Of a stretch of DNA of 64,000 bases, positions 37,330 to 46,689 are shown one piece after another. Origin of the DNA: Halovulum marinum (GTDB taxonomy: Bacteria > Pseudomonadota > Alphaproteobacteria > Rhodobacterales > Rhodobacteraceae); NCBI RefSeq assembly GCF_009697225.1, contig NZ_WIND01000007.1, positions 121,294 to 185,293 on the forward strand, written 5' to 3'. The position numbers were made by a program, and so were the translations under genes. The notes under the pieces are model-generated. The model was not told where the DNA came from. It ran no database searches and was given only the letters and a program-made list of their open reading frames with translations. The first letter of the stretch is position 1. Each line of letters begins with the position of its first letter.

Positions 37330-38156
37330 TGCGCAGCCATATCCACATCTTTGACTTGGCGGCAGACAGCGCGCGGACGCTGTTCACCGCAGAGGCGCAT
37401 GTCGAGGCGCCGAACTGGCATCCGGGCGGCGACCGGCTGCTTGTCAACGCCGACGGGCGGATCTGGACGCTGCCGCTCGACGCGCCCGCGCTGCAGCCCG
37501 TCGACACCGGCTTCGCCACCGCCTGCAACAACGACCACGGACCGTCCCCCGACGGACGCACGCTGGCGATCAGCGACAAGACCGAAACCGGCAAGTCCTG
37601 CATCTACACCCTGCCGCTGGCGGGCGGCGCGCCGGCGCGGCTGACGCCGGACGTGCCGTCCTATTTCCACGGCTGGGCGCCGGACGGGCGCACGATCGCC
37701 TACTGCGCGCTGCGCGATGGCGCCTTCGACATCTTCACCATGCCCGCCGCCGGCGGCGGGGAAACCCGGCTGACCCGCGATCTGGGCCATTGCGACGGGC
37801 CGGACTACACGCCCGACGGCGCGTGGATCTGGTTCAACGCCGACAAGCCGGGCCATGCGCAGCTCTACCGCGTGCCCGCGGCCGGCGGCGCCCCCGAGCG
37901 CATGACCCGTGACGCGCGCGTCAACTGGTTCCCGCATCCGTCCCCGGACGGGCGCCAGGTGCTGTACCTGTCCTACCCGCCGGGGACCGAAGGGCACCCC
38001 GGCGGACTGGAGGTCGAGCTGCGCCTGATGCCCGCGACCGGCGGCGAACCGCGCACGCTGTTGCAGCTTTTCGGCGGGCAGGGGACGATCAACGTGCCCT
38101 GCTGGGCGCCCGACAGCCGCCATTTCGCCTTCGCCAGCTACGAAAGGGACGCATGA
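37329..38156 (+). CDS. TolB-family beta-propeller protein
   Basis: A 275-aa protein built of WD40-like/PD40 repeats with the recurring pattern xPDGRxLAIS / [10 protein letters not shown] / [10 protein letters not shown] / [11 protein letters not shown], giving about six blades. No signal peptide is evident, unlike periplasmic TolB. Similar stand-alone propellers are often encoded in sugar or polysaccharide clusters and their role is unclear. ATG 37329 overlaps the stop of the GH43 relic frame (TGATG) and follows a GGAGAG site. Confidence 0.8.
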   Translation: MRSHIHIFDLAADSARTLFTAEAHVEAPNWHPGGDRLLVNADGRIWTLPLDAPALQPVDTGFATACNNDHGPSPDGRTLAISDKTETGKSCIYTLPLAGGAPARLTPDVPSYFHGWAPDGRTIAYCALRDGAFDIFTMPAAGGGETRLTRDLGHCDGPDYTPDGAWIWFNADKPGHAQLYRVPAAGGAPERMTRDARVNWFPHPSPDGRQVLYLSYPPGTEGHPGGLEVELRLMPATGGEPRTLLQLFGGQGTINVPCWAPDSRHFAFASYERDA

Positions 38157-38217
38157 CCGACGCCACCCGCCGCTTCCTGGCGCGGCCCCGCCCGGATCGT
38201 CGGGGCCGCCGCCAGGC

Positions 38218-39708
38218 ATGATCGTCGACGCCGAGACCGACCGCAGCGCACTCGACCGGGCGTTCGACGTGTGCGTGATCGGCACCGGCCCGGCCGGCAT
38301 CACTCTTGCCCGCAAGCTGGCGGCCGCGGGCGCGCGGGTGGCGCTGATGGAGGGCGGCGGCGAGGATTACGCGCCGCGCAGCCAGAACCTTTACAAGGGG
38401 CAGGTGGCCGGTCTCGACTACTGGCCGCTGGACCAGCCGCGGCTGCGCCTGTTCGGCGGCAGCTCGAACCACTGGGCCGGGTGGAGCCGCGCGCTCGACG
38501 CGCTGGATTTCGCGCCGCGGGCGCATGTGCCGCTCAGCGGCTGGCCGATAGCCAAGGCCGATCTCGATCCCTACGCCGCCGAGACTGAAGGCATCCTCGA
38601 GCTGCCGCCGGAGCCGGACCTGCCGCCGGTGATCCAGAGCACGCTGCGCTTCCACCGTTTCGCGATGCGCTACTCGCCGCCGACGCGCTTCGGCGACAGG
38701 TACCGGGACGCGCTACAGGCGGCGCCGACGCTGGTCTGTGCGCTGAACGCCAACCTGGTCGACCTGCGGCTGGACGACGGCCTCGGCCGCGTCGCCGAGG
38801 CGGCGTTCCGTAGCTATGCCCCGGACGATCCCGGTTTCCGTATCCGCGCCCGCCGCTTCTGCCTGTGCACCGGCGGGATCGAGAACGCGCGCCTGCTGCT
38901 CAACTTCACCAGCCAGCGCCCCGAGGGGCTGGGCAACCGTCACGGCCTGGTCGGGCGGCATTTCTGCGAGCATCCGCATTTCACCGTCGCCGACGCGCTG
39001 CTGGGGCAGGGCGCGGACGATCTGGAATTCTACCGCCCGCGCCCGGAATTCGCCGAGGCCGCGGACACCCTGAACTTCGGCCTGCGGCTGGAGCCGGCGC
39101 GGTTCAACCCGCCCGGCGCGCCGCCGCGCGAAGACATCGCCGATTGCGACGCGGCGCTGACCGCCAGCCTGGTCGCGGCGATCCCCGCCGACTCGGCGCT
39201 GCACCGCGGGCTGCTGGCCCGCGCCCGCGCCAACGGCTGCCCGACGGCAACGGTGCGGGTGGCGCAGGAGCAGGCGCTGAACCCGGACAGCCGGGTGATG
39301 CTGGGCGACGGTGTCGACGCGCTGGGCCTGCGCCGCAGCCGGCTCGACTGGCGCCTGACCCGGCAGGACCGGCGGTCGATGCGCACCGCCGCGCTGGCCT
39401 TCGCCCTGCACATGGCCGAGCAGGACCGCGGGCGGCTCAGGATCCGCGACTGGCTGCTGTCCGACGACGCGCCGTGGCCGGACCTTGACGCGGACGAGGT
39501 CGCCGGCAAGCACCACATGTGCACCACCCGCATGGCCGCGGACCCGCGCCGCGGCGTGGTGGACGCCGACTGCCGGGTGCATGGGATCGACAACCTCTAC
39601 ATCGGCGGCTCCAGCGTGTTCGCCACCGGCGGTCACGCGAACCCGACCTACACCATCGTGCAGCTGGCGCTGCGGCTGGCCGACCACCTGCATGCGATCC
39701 GCGACTGA
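38218..39708 (+). CDS. GMC-family oxidoreductase
   Basis: A 496-aa flavoprotein of the glucose-methanol-choline family. The FAD motif VIGTGPAGITLARKLAAAGA is N-terminal, followed by LFGGSSNHWAGWSRALD and FCLCTGGIENARLLL. The C-terminal catalytic His/Asn pair is in GGHANPTYT, preceded by KHHMCTTRMA. This C-terminus is like fructose/pyranose dehydrogenases of the GMC group. It probably oxidises a sugar or sugar alcohol. There is no Tat signal or adjacent small subunit. It is 61 bases downstream of the TolB-like gene. Confidence 0.9.
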   Translation: MIVDAETDRSALDRAFDVCVIGTGPAGITLARKLAAAGARVALMEGGGEDYAPRSQNLYKGQVAGLDYWPLDQPRLRLFGGSSNHWAGWSRALDALDFAPRAHVPLSGWPIAKADLDPYAAETEGILELPPEPDLPPVIQSTLRFHRFAMRYSPPTRFGDRYRDALQAAPTLVCALNANLVDLRLDDGLGRVAEAAFRSYAPDDPGFRIRARRFCLCTGGIENARLLLNFTSQRPEGLGNRHGLVGRHFCEHPHFTVADALLGQGADDLEFYRPRPEFAEAADTLNFGLRLEPARFNPPGAPPREDIADCDAALTASLVAAIPADSALHRGLLARARANGCPTATVRVAQEQALNPDSRVMLGDGVDALGLRRSRLDWRLTRQDRRSMRTAALAFALHMAEQDRGRLRIRDWLLSDDAPWPDLDADEVAGKHHMCTTRMAADPRRGVVDADCRVHGIDNLYIGGSSVFATGGHANPTYTIVQLALRLADHLHAIRD

Positions 39709-39810
39709 GCCGCAGAAACCGGGCAGAAACCGGGCGACAGCCGCAAACCGGTGCGCTACTCAGGGCGCGCGGCAACGGCCGCGCGACCCTGGACCGACGG
39801 AGGAATTCGG

Positions 39811-40731
39811 ATGACGACCCGCCCCTACACCGGCATCTGGCCGGTTGCGCCCACCCCCTTCCACGACGACGGCCGGGTGGATCTCGACGGCATGCGCCGG
39901 GTGATCGACTGCATGGTCGACCAGGGGGTGGACGGGATCTGCATCCTGGCGAACTTCTCCGAACAGTTCCTGCTGTCCGACGACGAGCGCGCCCAGCTGA
40001 CCCGCGCCAGCCTTGAGCAGGCCGCAGGCCGGGTGCCGGTGATCGTCACCATCAGCCATTTCGCCACCCAGGTGGTAGAGGACCGCGCGGCCGAGGCGGC
40101 GGCGATGGGCGCGGCGATGGTGATGATGATGCCGCCCTACCACGGCGCGATCCTGCGCGCGGACGAGCAGGGCATCTTCGAGCATTTCCAGCGGGCAGGG
40201 CGCGCCGGCAACATTCCGATCATGATCCAGGACGCGCCGATGGCCGGCACCACCCTGTCGATCCCGTTCCTGGTGCGCATGGCGCGCGAGATCGAGCAGG
40301 TGAAGCTGTTCAAGATCGAGACGCCGCAGACCGCCGCCAAGCTGCGCGCGCTGATCGAGGCCGGGGGCGATGCCATCGAAGGCCCGTTCGACGGCGAGGA
40401 GGCGATCACCCTGATCGCCGACATGGACGCCGGCGCCACCGGCACGATGACCTCGGCGACGCTGCCGGACCTGATCAAGCCCGCCGTCACCGCGCATCTG
40501 TCCGGAGACCGGCAGACCGCCAGGGCGATCTATCGCGACCTGCTGCCGCTGATCAACTACGAGAACCGCCAGTGCGGCTGGCGGTCGTGCAAGGTGGTGA
40601 TGAAGGAAGGCGGCGTGATCGGCTCGGACGCGGTGCGCCACCCGACGCGGCCCATGCACCCGGCGCAGCGCGCGGAACTGCTGGAGCTGGCGCGCGAGGT
40701 GAACCCGCTGGCGCTGAGCTGGGGCAGGTAA
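39811..40731 (+). CDS. DapA-family (dihydrodipicolinate synthase-like) lyase or dehydratase
   Basis: A 306-aa TIM-barrel protein. The barrel start PVAPTPFHDDGRVDLDGMRR and the Lys in KLFKIETPQTAAKLR (the Schiff-base position) identify the class I aldolase family. The GTTGE motif of true DapA is replaced by LANFSEQF, so it is not lysine biosynthesis. In this sugar cluster a 2-keto-3-deoxy sugar acid aldolase or dehydratase is a fair guess. GGAGGAA lies upstream of the ATG. It is the last plus-strand gene of the cluster. Confidence 0.85.
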   Translation: MTTRPYTGIWPVAPTPFHDDGRVDLDGMRRVIDCMVDQGVDGICILANFSEQFLLSDDERAQLTRASLEQAAGRVPVIVTISHFATQVVEDRAAEAAAMGAAMVMMMPPYHGAILRADEQGIFEHFQRAGRAGNIPIMIQDAPMAGTTLSIPFLVRMAREIEQVKLFKIETPQTAAKLRALIEAGGDAIEGPFDGEEAITLIADMDAGATGTMTSATLPDLIKPAVTAHLSGDRQTARAIYRDLLPLINYENRQCGWRSCKVVMKEGGVIGSDAVRHPTRPMHPAQRAELLELAREVNPLALSWGR

Positions 40732-40746
40732 GCGCGCGCGGCCCGC

Positions 40747-41130
40747 TCACGCCTTAGCGGTGACCGGGCCGCCGGCCTCCTTCCAGCCCTCGAAGCCGTC
40801 CTCGATGTGGCAGACGCCGTGCAGCCCCATGTCCTGCGCCGCCTTCGCCGCCAGCGCCGAGCGCCAGCCCGAGCCGCAGTAGAACACGAACCGCTTGTCC
40901 TGCCGGAACTCCTCCCTGGCATAGGGGCTGTCGGGGTCGATCCAGAACTCCAGCATGCCGCGCGGGCAGTGGAACGCGCCGGGGATCATCCCCTCGCGCT
41001 GCAACTCGCGCACGTCGCGCAGGTCGACGAAGGTCACCGCCTCCTGGCCATGCAGCGCCCGCGCCTCGGCGGCGGGCATGTGATCGACCTCCAGGTTGGC
41101 CTCGGCCACCATCTCCTTGACGGGTTTCAA
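40747..41130 (-). CDS. Rhodanese-domain protein
   Basis: A 127-aa single rhodanese domain. FVDLRDVRELQREGMIPGAFHCPRG is the substrate-side strand and helix, and the active loop is FYCGSGWRSALAA with the persulfide Cys. It probably transfers sulfane sulfur; no partner is evident. A TTG at 41130 with GAGGAG eight bases upstream is the best start, and this TTG shares two bases with the TGA of the small gene before it. The alternative ATG at 41112 has no spacing for its ribosome binding site. Confidence 0.85.
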   Translation of the reverse strand: MKPVKEMVAEANLEVDHMPAAEARALHGQEAVTFVDLRDVRELQREGMIPGAFHCPRGMLEFWIDPDSPYAREEFRQDKRFVFYCGSGWRSALAAKAAQDMGLHGVCHIEDGFEGWKEAGGPVTAKA

Positions 41131-41363
41131 AGTTCAATCTCCTCGGGTTTGATCAAGTTTACCTGTCGCGTAACTTTTCCGCGCATTCTCAGCGAGAACC
41201 CTTTCCCAAGCAGGTTACGAACTTCTTCCAAGGTTCCTACACGTATTTGGTCTTTCGCGTGGTGCTTGGTGCTTCCATGGGCCGGGTCTGCCATCCTATA
41301 GAAGCCATCCTTGAAAACGTGAGGTTCAAATACTTCGCCGGTCCGTGGGTGCTTCCTGATCAA
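41127..41363 (-). CDS. Unrecognised 78-aa basic protein, TTG start, AT-richer than its neighbours
   Basis: I do not recognise this family. The protein reads MIRKHPRTGEVFEPHVFKDG at the N-terminus, continues with an HGSTKHHAKDQIRVGTLEEV segment and ends in GKVTRQVNLIKPEEIEL. The TTG at 41363 follows a GGAGAG site by six bases and overlaps the thiolase TGA; its own TGA overlaps the rhodanese TTG. The DNA is visibly AT-richer than the flanking genes and its codons are less GC3-biased, suggesting transfer. No Cys, signal peptide or membrane segment is seen. Basic residues and His pairs could bind nucleic acid or metal, but this is a guess. Confidence 0.72.
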   Translation of the reverse strand: MIRKHPRTGEVFEPHVFKDGFYRMADPAHGSTKHHAKDQIRVGTLEEVRNLLGKGFSLRMRGKVTRQVNLIKPEEIEL

Positions 41364-42541
41364 TTTAGTCTCTCCAACGCAATCGCGGTGCCCTCGCCGC
41401 CGCCGATGCAGATCGCGGCCATCCCGCGTTCCTTGTCCTGTTCCTTCAGCGCGGCCAGCAGCGTCACCAGGATCCGCGCCCCCGAGGCACCGATCGGATG
41501 ACCCAGCGCGCAGGCGCCACCGCGAATGTTCAAACGTTCGCGCGGCACGTCGAGTTCCCGCATGAACGCCATCGGCACCACGGCGAAGGCCTCGTTGACC
41601 TCCCACAGATCGACGTCCCGCGCCTGCCAGCCCAGCCGCTGCATCAGCTTGCGCGCCGCCGGCACCGGGGCGGTGGTGAACCAGCCCGGGGCCTGGGCGT
41701 GGCTGGCGTGGCCCAGCACCCGCGCCAGCGGCGTCAGCCCGTGCGCCCGCGCCACGCTTTCGCGGCACAGCACCAGCGCCGCCGCCCCGTCCGAGATCGA
41801 ACTGGCGTTGGCCGCGGTCACGGTGCCGCCGTCGCGGAACGCCGGCTTCAGCGTCGGGATCTTCTCGGGCCGCGCCGTCGCCGGCTGCTCGTCGACCGTC
41901 ACCACCGCCTCGGCCCTGCGGGTGGAGACCGTCAGCGGCGCGATCTCGTCCCGCGCCGCCTGCGCCTGCGCCGCCAGCGCCGCGCGCAGCGAAGCCAGCG
42001 CATAGTCGTCCTGCGCCGCGCGGGTGAACTGGTACTTCCCGGCGCAGTCCTCGGCGAAGGTGCCCATCAGCCGGCCCTTGTCATAGGCGTCCTCCAGCCC
42101 GTCGATGAACATGTGGTCCTGCGCCGCGCCGTGGCCCATCCGCGCGCCGCCGCGCATCTGCGGCAGCAGGTAGGGCGCGTTCGACATGCTCTCCATGCCG
42201 CCGGCGACAAGGATGTCGCCGTCGCCCAGCGCCAGCTGGTCGTGCGCCATCATCACCGTCTTCATGCCGCTGCCGCACATCTTGTTCACCGTCGTCGCCG
42301 GCACGTCCTGGCCCAGCCCGGCGGCGAAGCCCGCCTGCCGCGCCGGCGCCTGGCCCTGGCCGGCCGGCAGCACGCAGCCCATCAGCAACTCGTCCACGGC
42401 CCGCGCCTCGACGCCGGCGCGCGCCAGCGCGGCGGCGATGGCATGGCCGCCCAGCTGCGGCGCCGCCAGCGGCGCCAGCGCGCCCTGGAAGCCGCCGATG
42501 GCGGTGCGCGCGGCGCCGGCGATCACGACGGTATCGGTCAT
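41360..42541 (-). CDS. Thiolase (acetyl-CoA acetyltransferase family)
   Basis: A 393-aa thiolase. The nucleophilic Cys lies in NKMCGSGMKTVMMA (about residue 89), the second active region is WEVNEAFAVVP, the His is in GGACALGHPIGASGARI, and the C-terminal catalytic Cys is replaced by Ile in AAICIGGGEGTAIALE: the CIGGGxG motif with its Cys is in fact present. It condenses or cleaves acetoacetyl-CoA-type substrates. It shares a TTGA overlap with the small gene downstream, and lies 28 bases after the endonuclease-like gene. Confidence 0.93.
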   Translation of the reverse strand: MTDTVVIAGAARTAIGGFQGALAPLAAPQLGGHAIAAALARAGVEARAVDELLMGCVLPAGQGQAPARQAGFAAGLGQDVPATTVNKMCGSGMKTVMMAHDQLALGDGDILVAGGMESMSNAPYLLPQMRGGARMGHGAAQDHMFIDGLEDAYDKGRLMGTFAEDCAGKYQFTRAAQDDYALASLRAALAAQAQAARDEIAPLTVSTRRAEAVVTVDEQPATARPEKIPTLKPAFRDGGTVTAANASSISDGAAALVLCRESVARAHGLTPLARVLGHASHAQAPGWFTTAPVPAARKLMQRLGWQARDVDLWEVNEAFAVVPMAFMRELDVPRERLNIRGGACALGHPIGASGARILVTLLAALKEQDKERGMAAICIGGGEGTAIALERLN

Positions 42542-42552
42542 GCGGTGTCCTT

Positions 42553-42582
42553 TCTCATGAATGCGGGTCTCATGAATGCGGG
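42553..42582. repeat. Two perfect 15-base tandem repeats
   Basis: TCTCATGAATGCGGG occurs twice without a gap at 42553 and 42568, in the gap between the thiolase and the endonuclease-like gene. The stop codon of the latter lies in this repeat. It looks like a recent slippage duplication. Confidence 0.8.
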
Positions 42583-43310
42583 CCGGGGCCGCCCTGCGGC
42601 ACGGCGGCGCCGGCGCCGGCCGCGGGCAACGTCAGGTCGGCCCAGACCGGCAGGTGGTCCGAGGCGATGCGCGACAGCCGCGTCTCGCAGACGCCGGCGT
42701 CGTACACGCCGATGCCGGCGCCGGTCGCAATCCGGTCCAGCGCCGCGAGCGGGCGGGCGGCGTGGTAGCTGAGACCGGGGCTGACCACCCGGTGCCCCTG
42801 CGTCAGCGCCTCCAGCCCCTTGTCGGGGGACCACTCGTTGAAATCGCCCAGCCAGATCGCCGGGCGCGCCGGGCGCGCCGCCAGCGCCGCCAGCGCCGCG
42901 GCCAGCTGCGCGCGGCGGTCGCGCCGCCGCAGGCCCAGGTGCAGCGCGATCACCGTGAACGGCACCGGCCCGTCGATGTCGGCCAGCACCGCGCCGCGCG
43001 GCTCCAGCCCGGGCAGGTGTAGCCGCTCGACGGCGCCGACGCTCAGCCCCCGGCGCAGCAGCAGCGCGTTGCCGTGGAAGCCGATGCTGACCTCGTTCAA
43101 CGCCACCCGCGCCGGGGCCAGGTCGCTGCCGGCGGCGATCATCTCGGCGGTCAGCGCCGCGCGCCGCGGGCCCAGCCGGCGATCGGCCTCCTGCACGGCG
43201 ACGACATCCGCCTCGAGCGCGGCGATCACGTCGAGCGCACGCTGCGGCCGGCGCCGGCGGTCGAGGCCGATGCCCTTGCGCATGTTGTAGGTCGCCACGC
43301 GCAGCTTCAT
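42570..43310 (-). CDS. Endonuclease/exonuclease/phosphatase-family protein
   Basis: A 246-aa metal-dependent hydrolase of the EEP superfamily. The family strands are VATYNMRKGIG at the start, DVVAVQEADRRLG (metal-binding Glu), VIALHLGL, IWLGDFNEWSPDKG (Asp and Asn) and RIASDHLPVWADL (Asp-His pair). Substrates range from DNA to phospholipids and inositol phosphates; none can be chosen. ATG 43310 (MKLRVATYN) fits the family better than the upstream ATG at 43334. Confidence 0.88.
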   Translation of the reverse strand: MKLRVATYNMRKGIGLDRRRRPQRALDVIAALEADVVAVQEADRRLGPRRAALTAEMIAAGSDLAPARVALNEVSIGFHGNALLLRRGLSVGAVERLHLPGLEPRGAVLADIDGPVPFTVIALHLGLRRRDRRAQLAAALAALAARPARPAIWLGDFNEWSPDKGLEALTQGHRVVSPGLSYHAARPLAALDRIATGAGIGVYDAGVCETRLSRIASDHLPVWADLTLPAAGAGAAVPQGGPGPHS

Positions 43311-43396
43311 GGGGGTGTCGCCATCCCGGGTCATGCCCTAGATATGGGAAGACACCTGCGAATGTCACCACGGACCCGTCGAGGAGCGGCCGAACC

Positions 43397-44059
43397 ATGC
43401 CGAGCAGTGGCCGGAAGATACTGTCGCGCGCCCAGACGGCGAAGCTGATCGTCGCCACCGCGGCGGTCGCGGCCCTGGCCTCGACGATCACCGGCCGCTG
43501 GTCGCTGGTGTTCATCTCGCTGGTGACGCTGGCGCTGGCGCTGGTGCCGATCGCCTTCGCCCAGGGTCTCGGGCTGCGCCTGCCGGTGGCCTTCGTGGTG
43601 TGGATCGTGGCCTTCGTCTTCGGCGCGATCTTCATGGGCGAAGCATTTGATTTCTATGAAAAGGTCTGGTGGTGGGACATCGCGCTGCACGGCTTTTCGG
43701 CGGTCGGCTTCGGGCTGCTGGGATTCCTGTTCGCGTTCATGCTGTTCGAGGGCGACAGCTTTGCCGCCCCCGCCACCGCGCTGGCGGTGATCTCCTTCGC
43801 CTTCGGGATCAGCATCGGCACCTTGTGGGAGATCTTCGAGTACGGCGTCGACCAGGTGTTCGGCGCCAACATGCAGAAGTCCGGCCTTGACGACACCATG
43901 GGCGATCTGATGGTCGATACCCTCGGCGCCGCCGCCGGCGCCGCGTCGGGCTATCTCTATCTCAAGGGGCGGGACTATCTGGCCGCGGGGCTGATCGCCG
44001 AGTTCATCGAGCACAACCGCGCCCTCTACCGCAAGGCCAGGTTCCGCCGCCGGCGCTGA
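43397..44059 (+). CDS. Multi-pass membrane protein of the DUF2238-like type
   Basis: A 220-aa protein with five or six hydrophobic segments. Conserved-looking polar stretches sit between them: FYEKVWWWDIALHGFSAVGFG and LWEIFEYGVDQVFGANMQKSG followed by LDDTMGDLMVDTLGAAAGA. These acidic, His and aromatic patterns are those I associate with DUF2238/YjdF-like membrane proteins of unknown function. It is divergent from the EEP gene and convergent with the GlxA-type regulator gene. Confidence 0.78.
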   Translation: MPSSGRKILSRAQTAKLIVATAAVAALASTITGRWSLVFISLVTLALALVPIAFAQGLGLRLPVAFVVWIVAFVFGAIFMGEAFDFYEKVWWWDIALHGFSAVGFGLLGFLFAFMLFEGDSFAAPATALAVISFAFGISIGTLWEIFEYGVDQVFGANMQKSGLDDTMGDLMVDTLGAAAGAASGYLYLKGRDYLAAGLIAEFIEHNRALYRKARFRRRR

Positions 44060-44105
44060 AGTCCGACTGAAGAAATTCCCGCAGCGCATTGAGAAAAAAG
44101 CCGTT

Positions 44106-45077
44106 TCACGCGTTTTCGGCCTGCGTGCCGCGCTCGCGGTAGGGCGTGTTGCCGAACTGCGCGCGATAGCATTTCGAGAAATGCGAGGGCGAGGCGAAGC
44201 CGCAGGCCAGCGCCACGTTGATCACGCTCATGTCGGTCTGCAGCAGCAGGTTGCGCGCCCGGTTCAGCCGCAATTCCATGTAGTAGCGTTTCGGGCTGCG
44301 GTTCAGATAGCGGCGGAACAGCCGTTCCAGCTGCCGGGTGGACATGCCGACGTCGCTGGCCAGCACCGAGGGCGATACCGGCTCCTCGATGTTCTGCTCC
44401 ATCTTCTCGATCACCGAGGCCAGCTTGGGGTGGCGCACGCCGATTCGGGTCGGGATCGACATCCGCTGCGCATCGCGCTCGGACCGGATCGAGGTGTGGA
44501 TCATCTGGTCCGCCACCGCATTGGCCAGCGGCGTGCCGTGGTCGCGCGCGATCAGCCGCAGCATCAGGTCGCTGGGCGTGGTCCCGCCCGAGGCGGTCAG
44601 CCGGTTGCCGTCGATCACGAACACGTTCTGCGTCAGCTCGATCTCGGGAAATTCCTCGGCAAAGCTGTCGCGGTTGTCCCAGTGGATGGTGGCCCGGCGC
44701 CCCTCCAGCAGCCCGGCCATCGCCAGCGCCTGCGCGCCGGTGCAGATCGCGCCCACCGTCACCCCCTTGCGGCTTTCGCGGCGCAGCCAGGTCAGCACCG
44801 GCTTGGTGACGGCGCGCTTCACGTCGACGCCGCCGACGACGATCACCGTGGCCTCGCGCGGCAGGTCCTCCAGCCCGCCGTCGGGCTGGATCGCCATCCC
44901 GGCCGAGCACGGCACCGGCGCGCCGTCGCCGGCCACCACCTGCCACTGGTAGAGCGGCGACTTGGCGATCCAGTTCGCCAGCCGCAGCGGCTCCAGCGCG
45001 CTGGCGAAGGCCAGCAGCGTGAACTGTTCCAGCAGCAGGAACACGTACGGCTTCGGGCGCTGTTCCGGCTCGCTCAC
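44106..45077 (-). CDS. GlxA-family transcriptional regulator (DJ-1/PfpI + AraC)
   Basis: A 323-aa regulator. Residues about 10-180 are a DJ-1/PfpI-like sensor ([38 protein letters not shown]). The C-terminus is an AraC DNA-binding domain with two helix-turn-helices ([20 protein letters not shown] and [16 protein letters not shown]). Relatives such as GbdR, CdhR and ArgR-type regulators sense quaternary amines or amino acids. The GTG at 45077 follows a GGGGAGG site; a TTG at 45134 is less likely. It is divergent from aroG with a 176-base gap. Its targets are unknown. Confidence 0.9.
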   Translation of the reverse strand: MSEPEQRPKPYVFLLLEQFTLLAFASALEPLRLANWIAKSPLYQWQVVAGDGAPVPCSAGMAIQPDGGLEDLPREATVIVVGGVDVKRAVTKPVLTWLRRESRKGVTVGAICTGAQALAMAGLLEGRRATIHWDNRDSFAEEFPEIELTQNVFVIDGNRLTASGGTTPSDLMLRLIARDHGTPLANAVADQMIHTSIRSERDAQRMSIPTRIGVRHPKLASVIEKMEQNIEEPVSPSVLASDVGMSTRQLERLFRRYLNRSPKRYYMELRLNRARNLLLQTDMSVINVALACGFASPSHFSKCYRAQFGNTPYRERGTQAENA

Positions 45078-45253
45078 GTCTGCCTCCCCGCCGTTCTTTT
45101 GCGCAATGGAATTTGGTTCCGCAGGGCGCGTCAAGCGCGAAACGACCGCGCCGGCCGGAATCGCCCGGAATTGCGCCGTGCGCGCTGGCCAATCCCGCGC
45201 GACTTGCCTATACGTGCTTCCCGCAACTTCAACCTGACTCGGGGAGCGAGATC

Positions 45254-46624
45254 ATGACCGCAGCATGGTCCAGAAACGGCTGGCGCACGAAAGAGCGGAT
45301 CCAGATGCCCGACTATACCGACGCCGAGGCGCTTCGGTCGGTCGAGGCGAAGCTTGCCAGCTATCCCCCGCTGGTCTTCGCCGGCGAGGCGCGCCGGCTG
45401 CGCGCCGAGCTGGCCGAGGTCGCCAACGGCCAGGCGTTCCTGCTGCAGGGCGGCGACTGCGCCGAAAGCTTCGAGGAATTCTCGGCCGATCTGATCCGCG
45501 ACACCTACAAGGTGATGCTGCAGATGGCGGTGGTGCTGACCTTCGGCGCCAAGCTGCCGGTGGTGAAGATCGGCCGCATGGCCGGCCAGTTCGCCAAGCC
45601 GCGTTCGGCCCCGACCGAGGTCAGGAACGGCGTCGAGCTGCCCAGCTACCGCGGCGACATCGTCAACGAGATCGGCTTCACCCCCGAGGCGCGGATCCCC
45701 GATCCGGCGCGGATGCTGCAGGCCTACACCCAGGCGGCGGCGTCGCTGAACCTGCTGCGCGCGTTCAGCCAGGGCGGCTTCGCCGACATCGCGCGGGTGC
45801 ATTCCTGGACGCTGGGCTTCACCCAGGACGCGCCGGGCTACGAGAAGTACCACGCGCTGGCCAACCGGATCCACGAGAGCCTGGAGTTCATGCAGGCCGC
45901 GGGCGTCACCGGCGACACCGTCGACAGCCTGCACCGGGTCGATTTCTACACCAGCCACGAGGCGCTGCTGCTGGAATACGAAGAGGCGCTTTGCCGCACC
46001 GATTCGACCACCGGCCTGCCGGTGGCGGGGTCGGGGCACATGATCTGGATCGGCGACCGCACCCGCCAGCCCGACGGCGCGCATGTCGAGTTCTGCCGCG
46101 GCGTGCAGAACCCGATCGGCCTGAAATGCGGCCCCTCGATCTCCGAGGACGACCTGCTGCGCCTGATCGGCACGCTGAACCCGCACAACGAGGCCGGCCG
46201 GCTGACCCTGATCGCACGCTTCGGCGCCGGCAACGTCGGCGAGCATCTGCCGCGGCTGATCCGCGCCGTCGAGCGGGAAGGGGCCAAAGTGGTCTGGTCC
46301 TGCGATCCGATGCACGGCAACACGATCAAGTCCGAGTCCGGCTACAAGACCCGCCCGTTCGAGCGCGTGCTGCGCGAGGTGCGCGAGTTCTTCCAGATCC
46401 ACGCGGCCGAGGGCAGCTATCCCGGCGGCGTGCATTTCGAGATGACCGGCAAGGACGTGACCGAATGCACCGGCGGCGTGCGCGCGGTGGCGGACGAGGA
46501 CCTGTCCGACCGCTACCACACCGCCTGCGATCCGCGGCTCAACGCCGCGCAGTCGCTTGAGCTGGCCTTCCTGGTGGCCGAGGAGCTGCACCATCGCCGC
46601 GAGGCGCAGCGCGCGGCGGTCTGA
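45254..46624 (+). CDS. 3-deoxy-7-phosphoheptulonate synthase, class II
   Basis: A 456-aa plant-type DAHP synthase, first step of the shikimate pathway, joining phosphoenolpyruvate and erythrose 4-phosphate. Visible signatures are [54 protein letters not shown] metal region ([14 protein letters not shown]), WIGDRTRQ and CDPMHGNTI. The ATG at 45254 follows GGGGAGCGAG. The gene ends in a probable terminator hairpin before serB. Confidence 0.95.
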   Translation: MTAAWSRNGWRTKERIQMPDYTDAEALRSVEAKLASYPPLVFAGEARRLRAELAEVANGQAFLLQGGDCAESFEEFSADLIRDTYKVMLQMAVVLTFGAKLPVVKIGRMAGQFAKPRSAPTEVRNGVELPSYRGDIVNEIGFTPEARIPDPARMLQAYTQAAASLNLLRAFSQGGFADIARVHSWTLGFTQDAPGYEKYHALANRIHESLEFMQAAGVTGDTVDSLHRVDFYTSHEALLLEYEEALCRTDSTTGLPVAGSGHMIWIGDRTRQPDGAHVEFCRGVQNPIGLKCGPSISEDDLLRLIGTLNPHNEAGRLTLIARFGAGNVGEHLPRLIRAVEREGAKVVWSCDPMHGNTIKSESGYKTRPFERVLREVREFFQIHAAEGSYPGGVHFEMTGKDVTECTGGVRAVADEDLSDRYHTACDPRLNAAQSLELAFLVAEELHHRREAQRAAV

Positions 46625-46644
46625 GCCCGCGCGCCTTCCCGACG

Positions 46645-46673
46645 GGGCGTCCGGTCATCGGGCGCCCTTCTTC
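46645..46673 (+). terminator. Probable intrinsic terminator after the DAHP synthase gene
   Basis: GGGCGTCC pairs with GGGCGCCC (8 base pairs, one G-T wobble) around a 7-base loop and is followed by TTCTTC. It lies 20 bases after the stop and before the serB start, which suggests serB has its own promoter or is read through. Confidence 0.6.
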
Positions 46674-46689
46674 AGTGCCGGAAGCCGAG

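Noticed and set aside
41127..41768. The longer 213-codon frame that includes the small protein
   Set aside because: Its first 135 codons are an out-of-frame reading of the thiolase C-terminus; the real product starts at the TTG at 41363, which has its own ribosome binding site.
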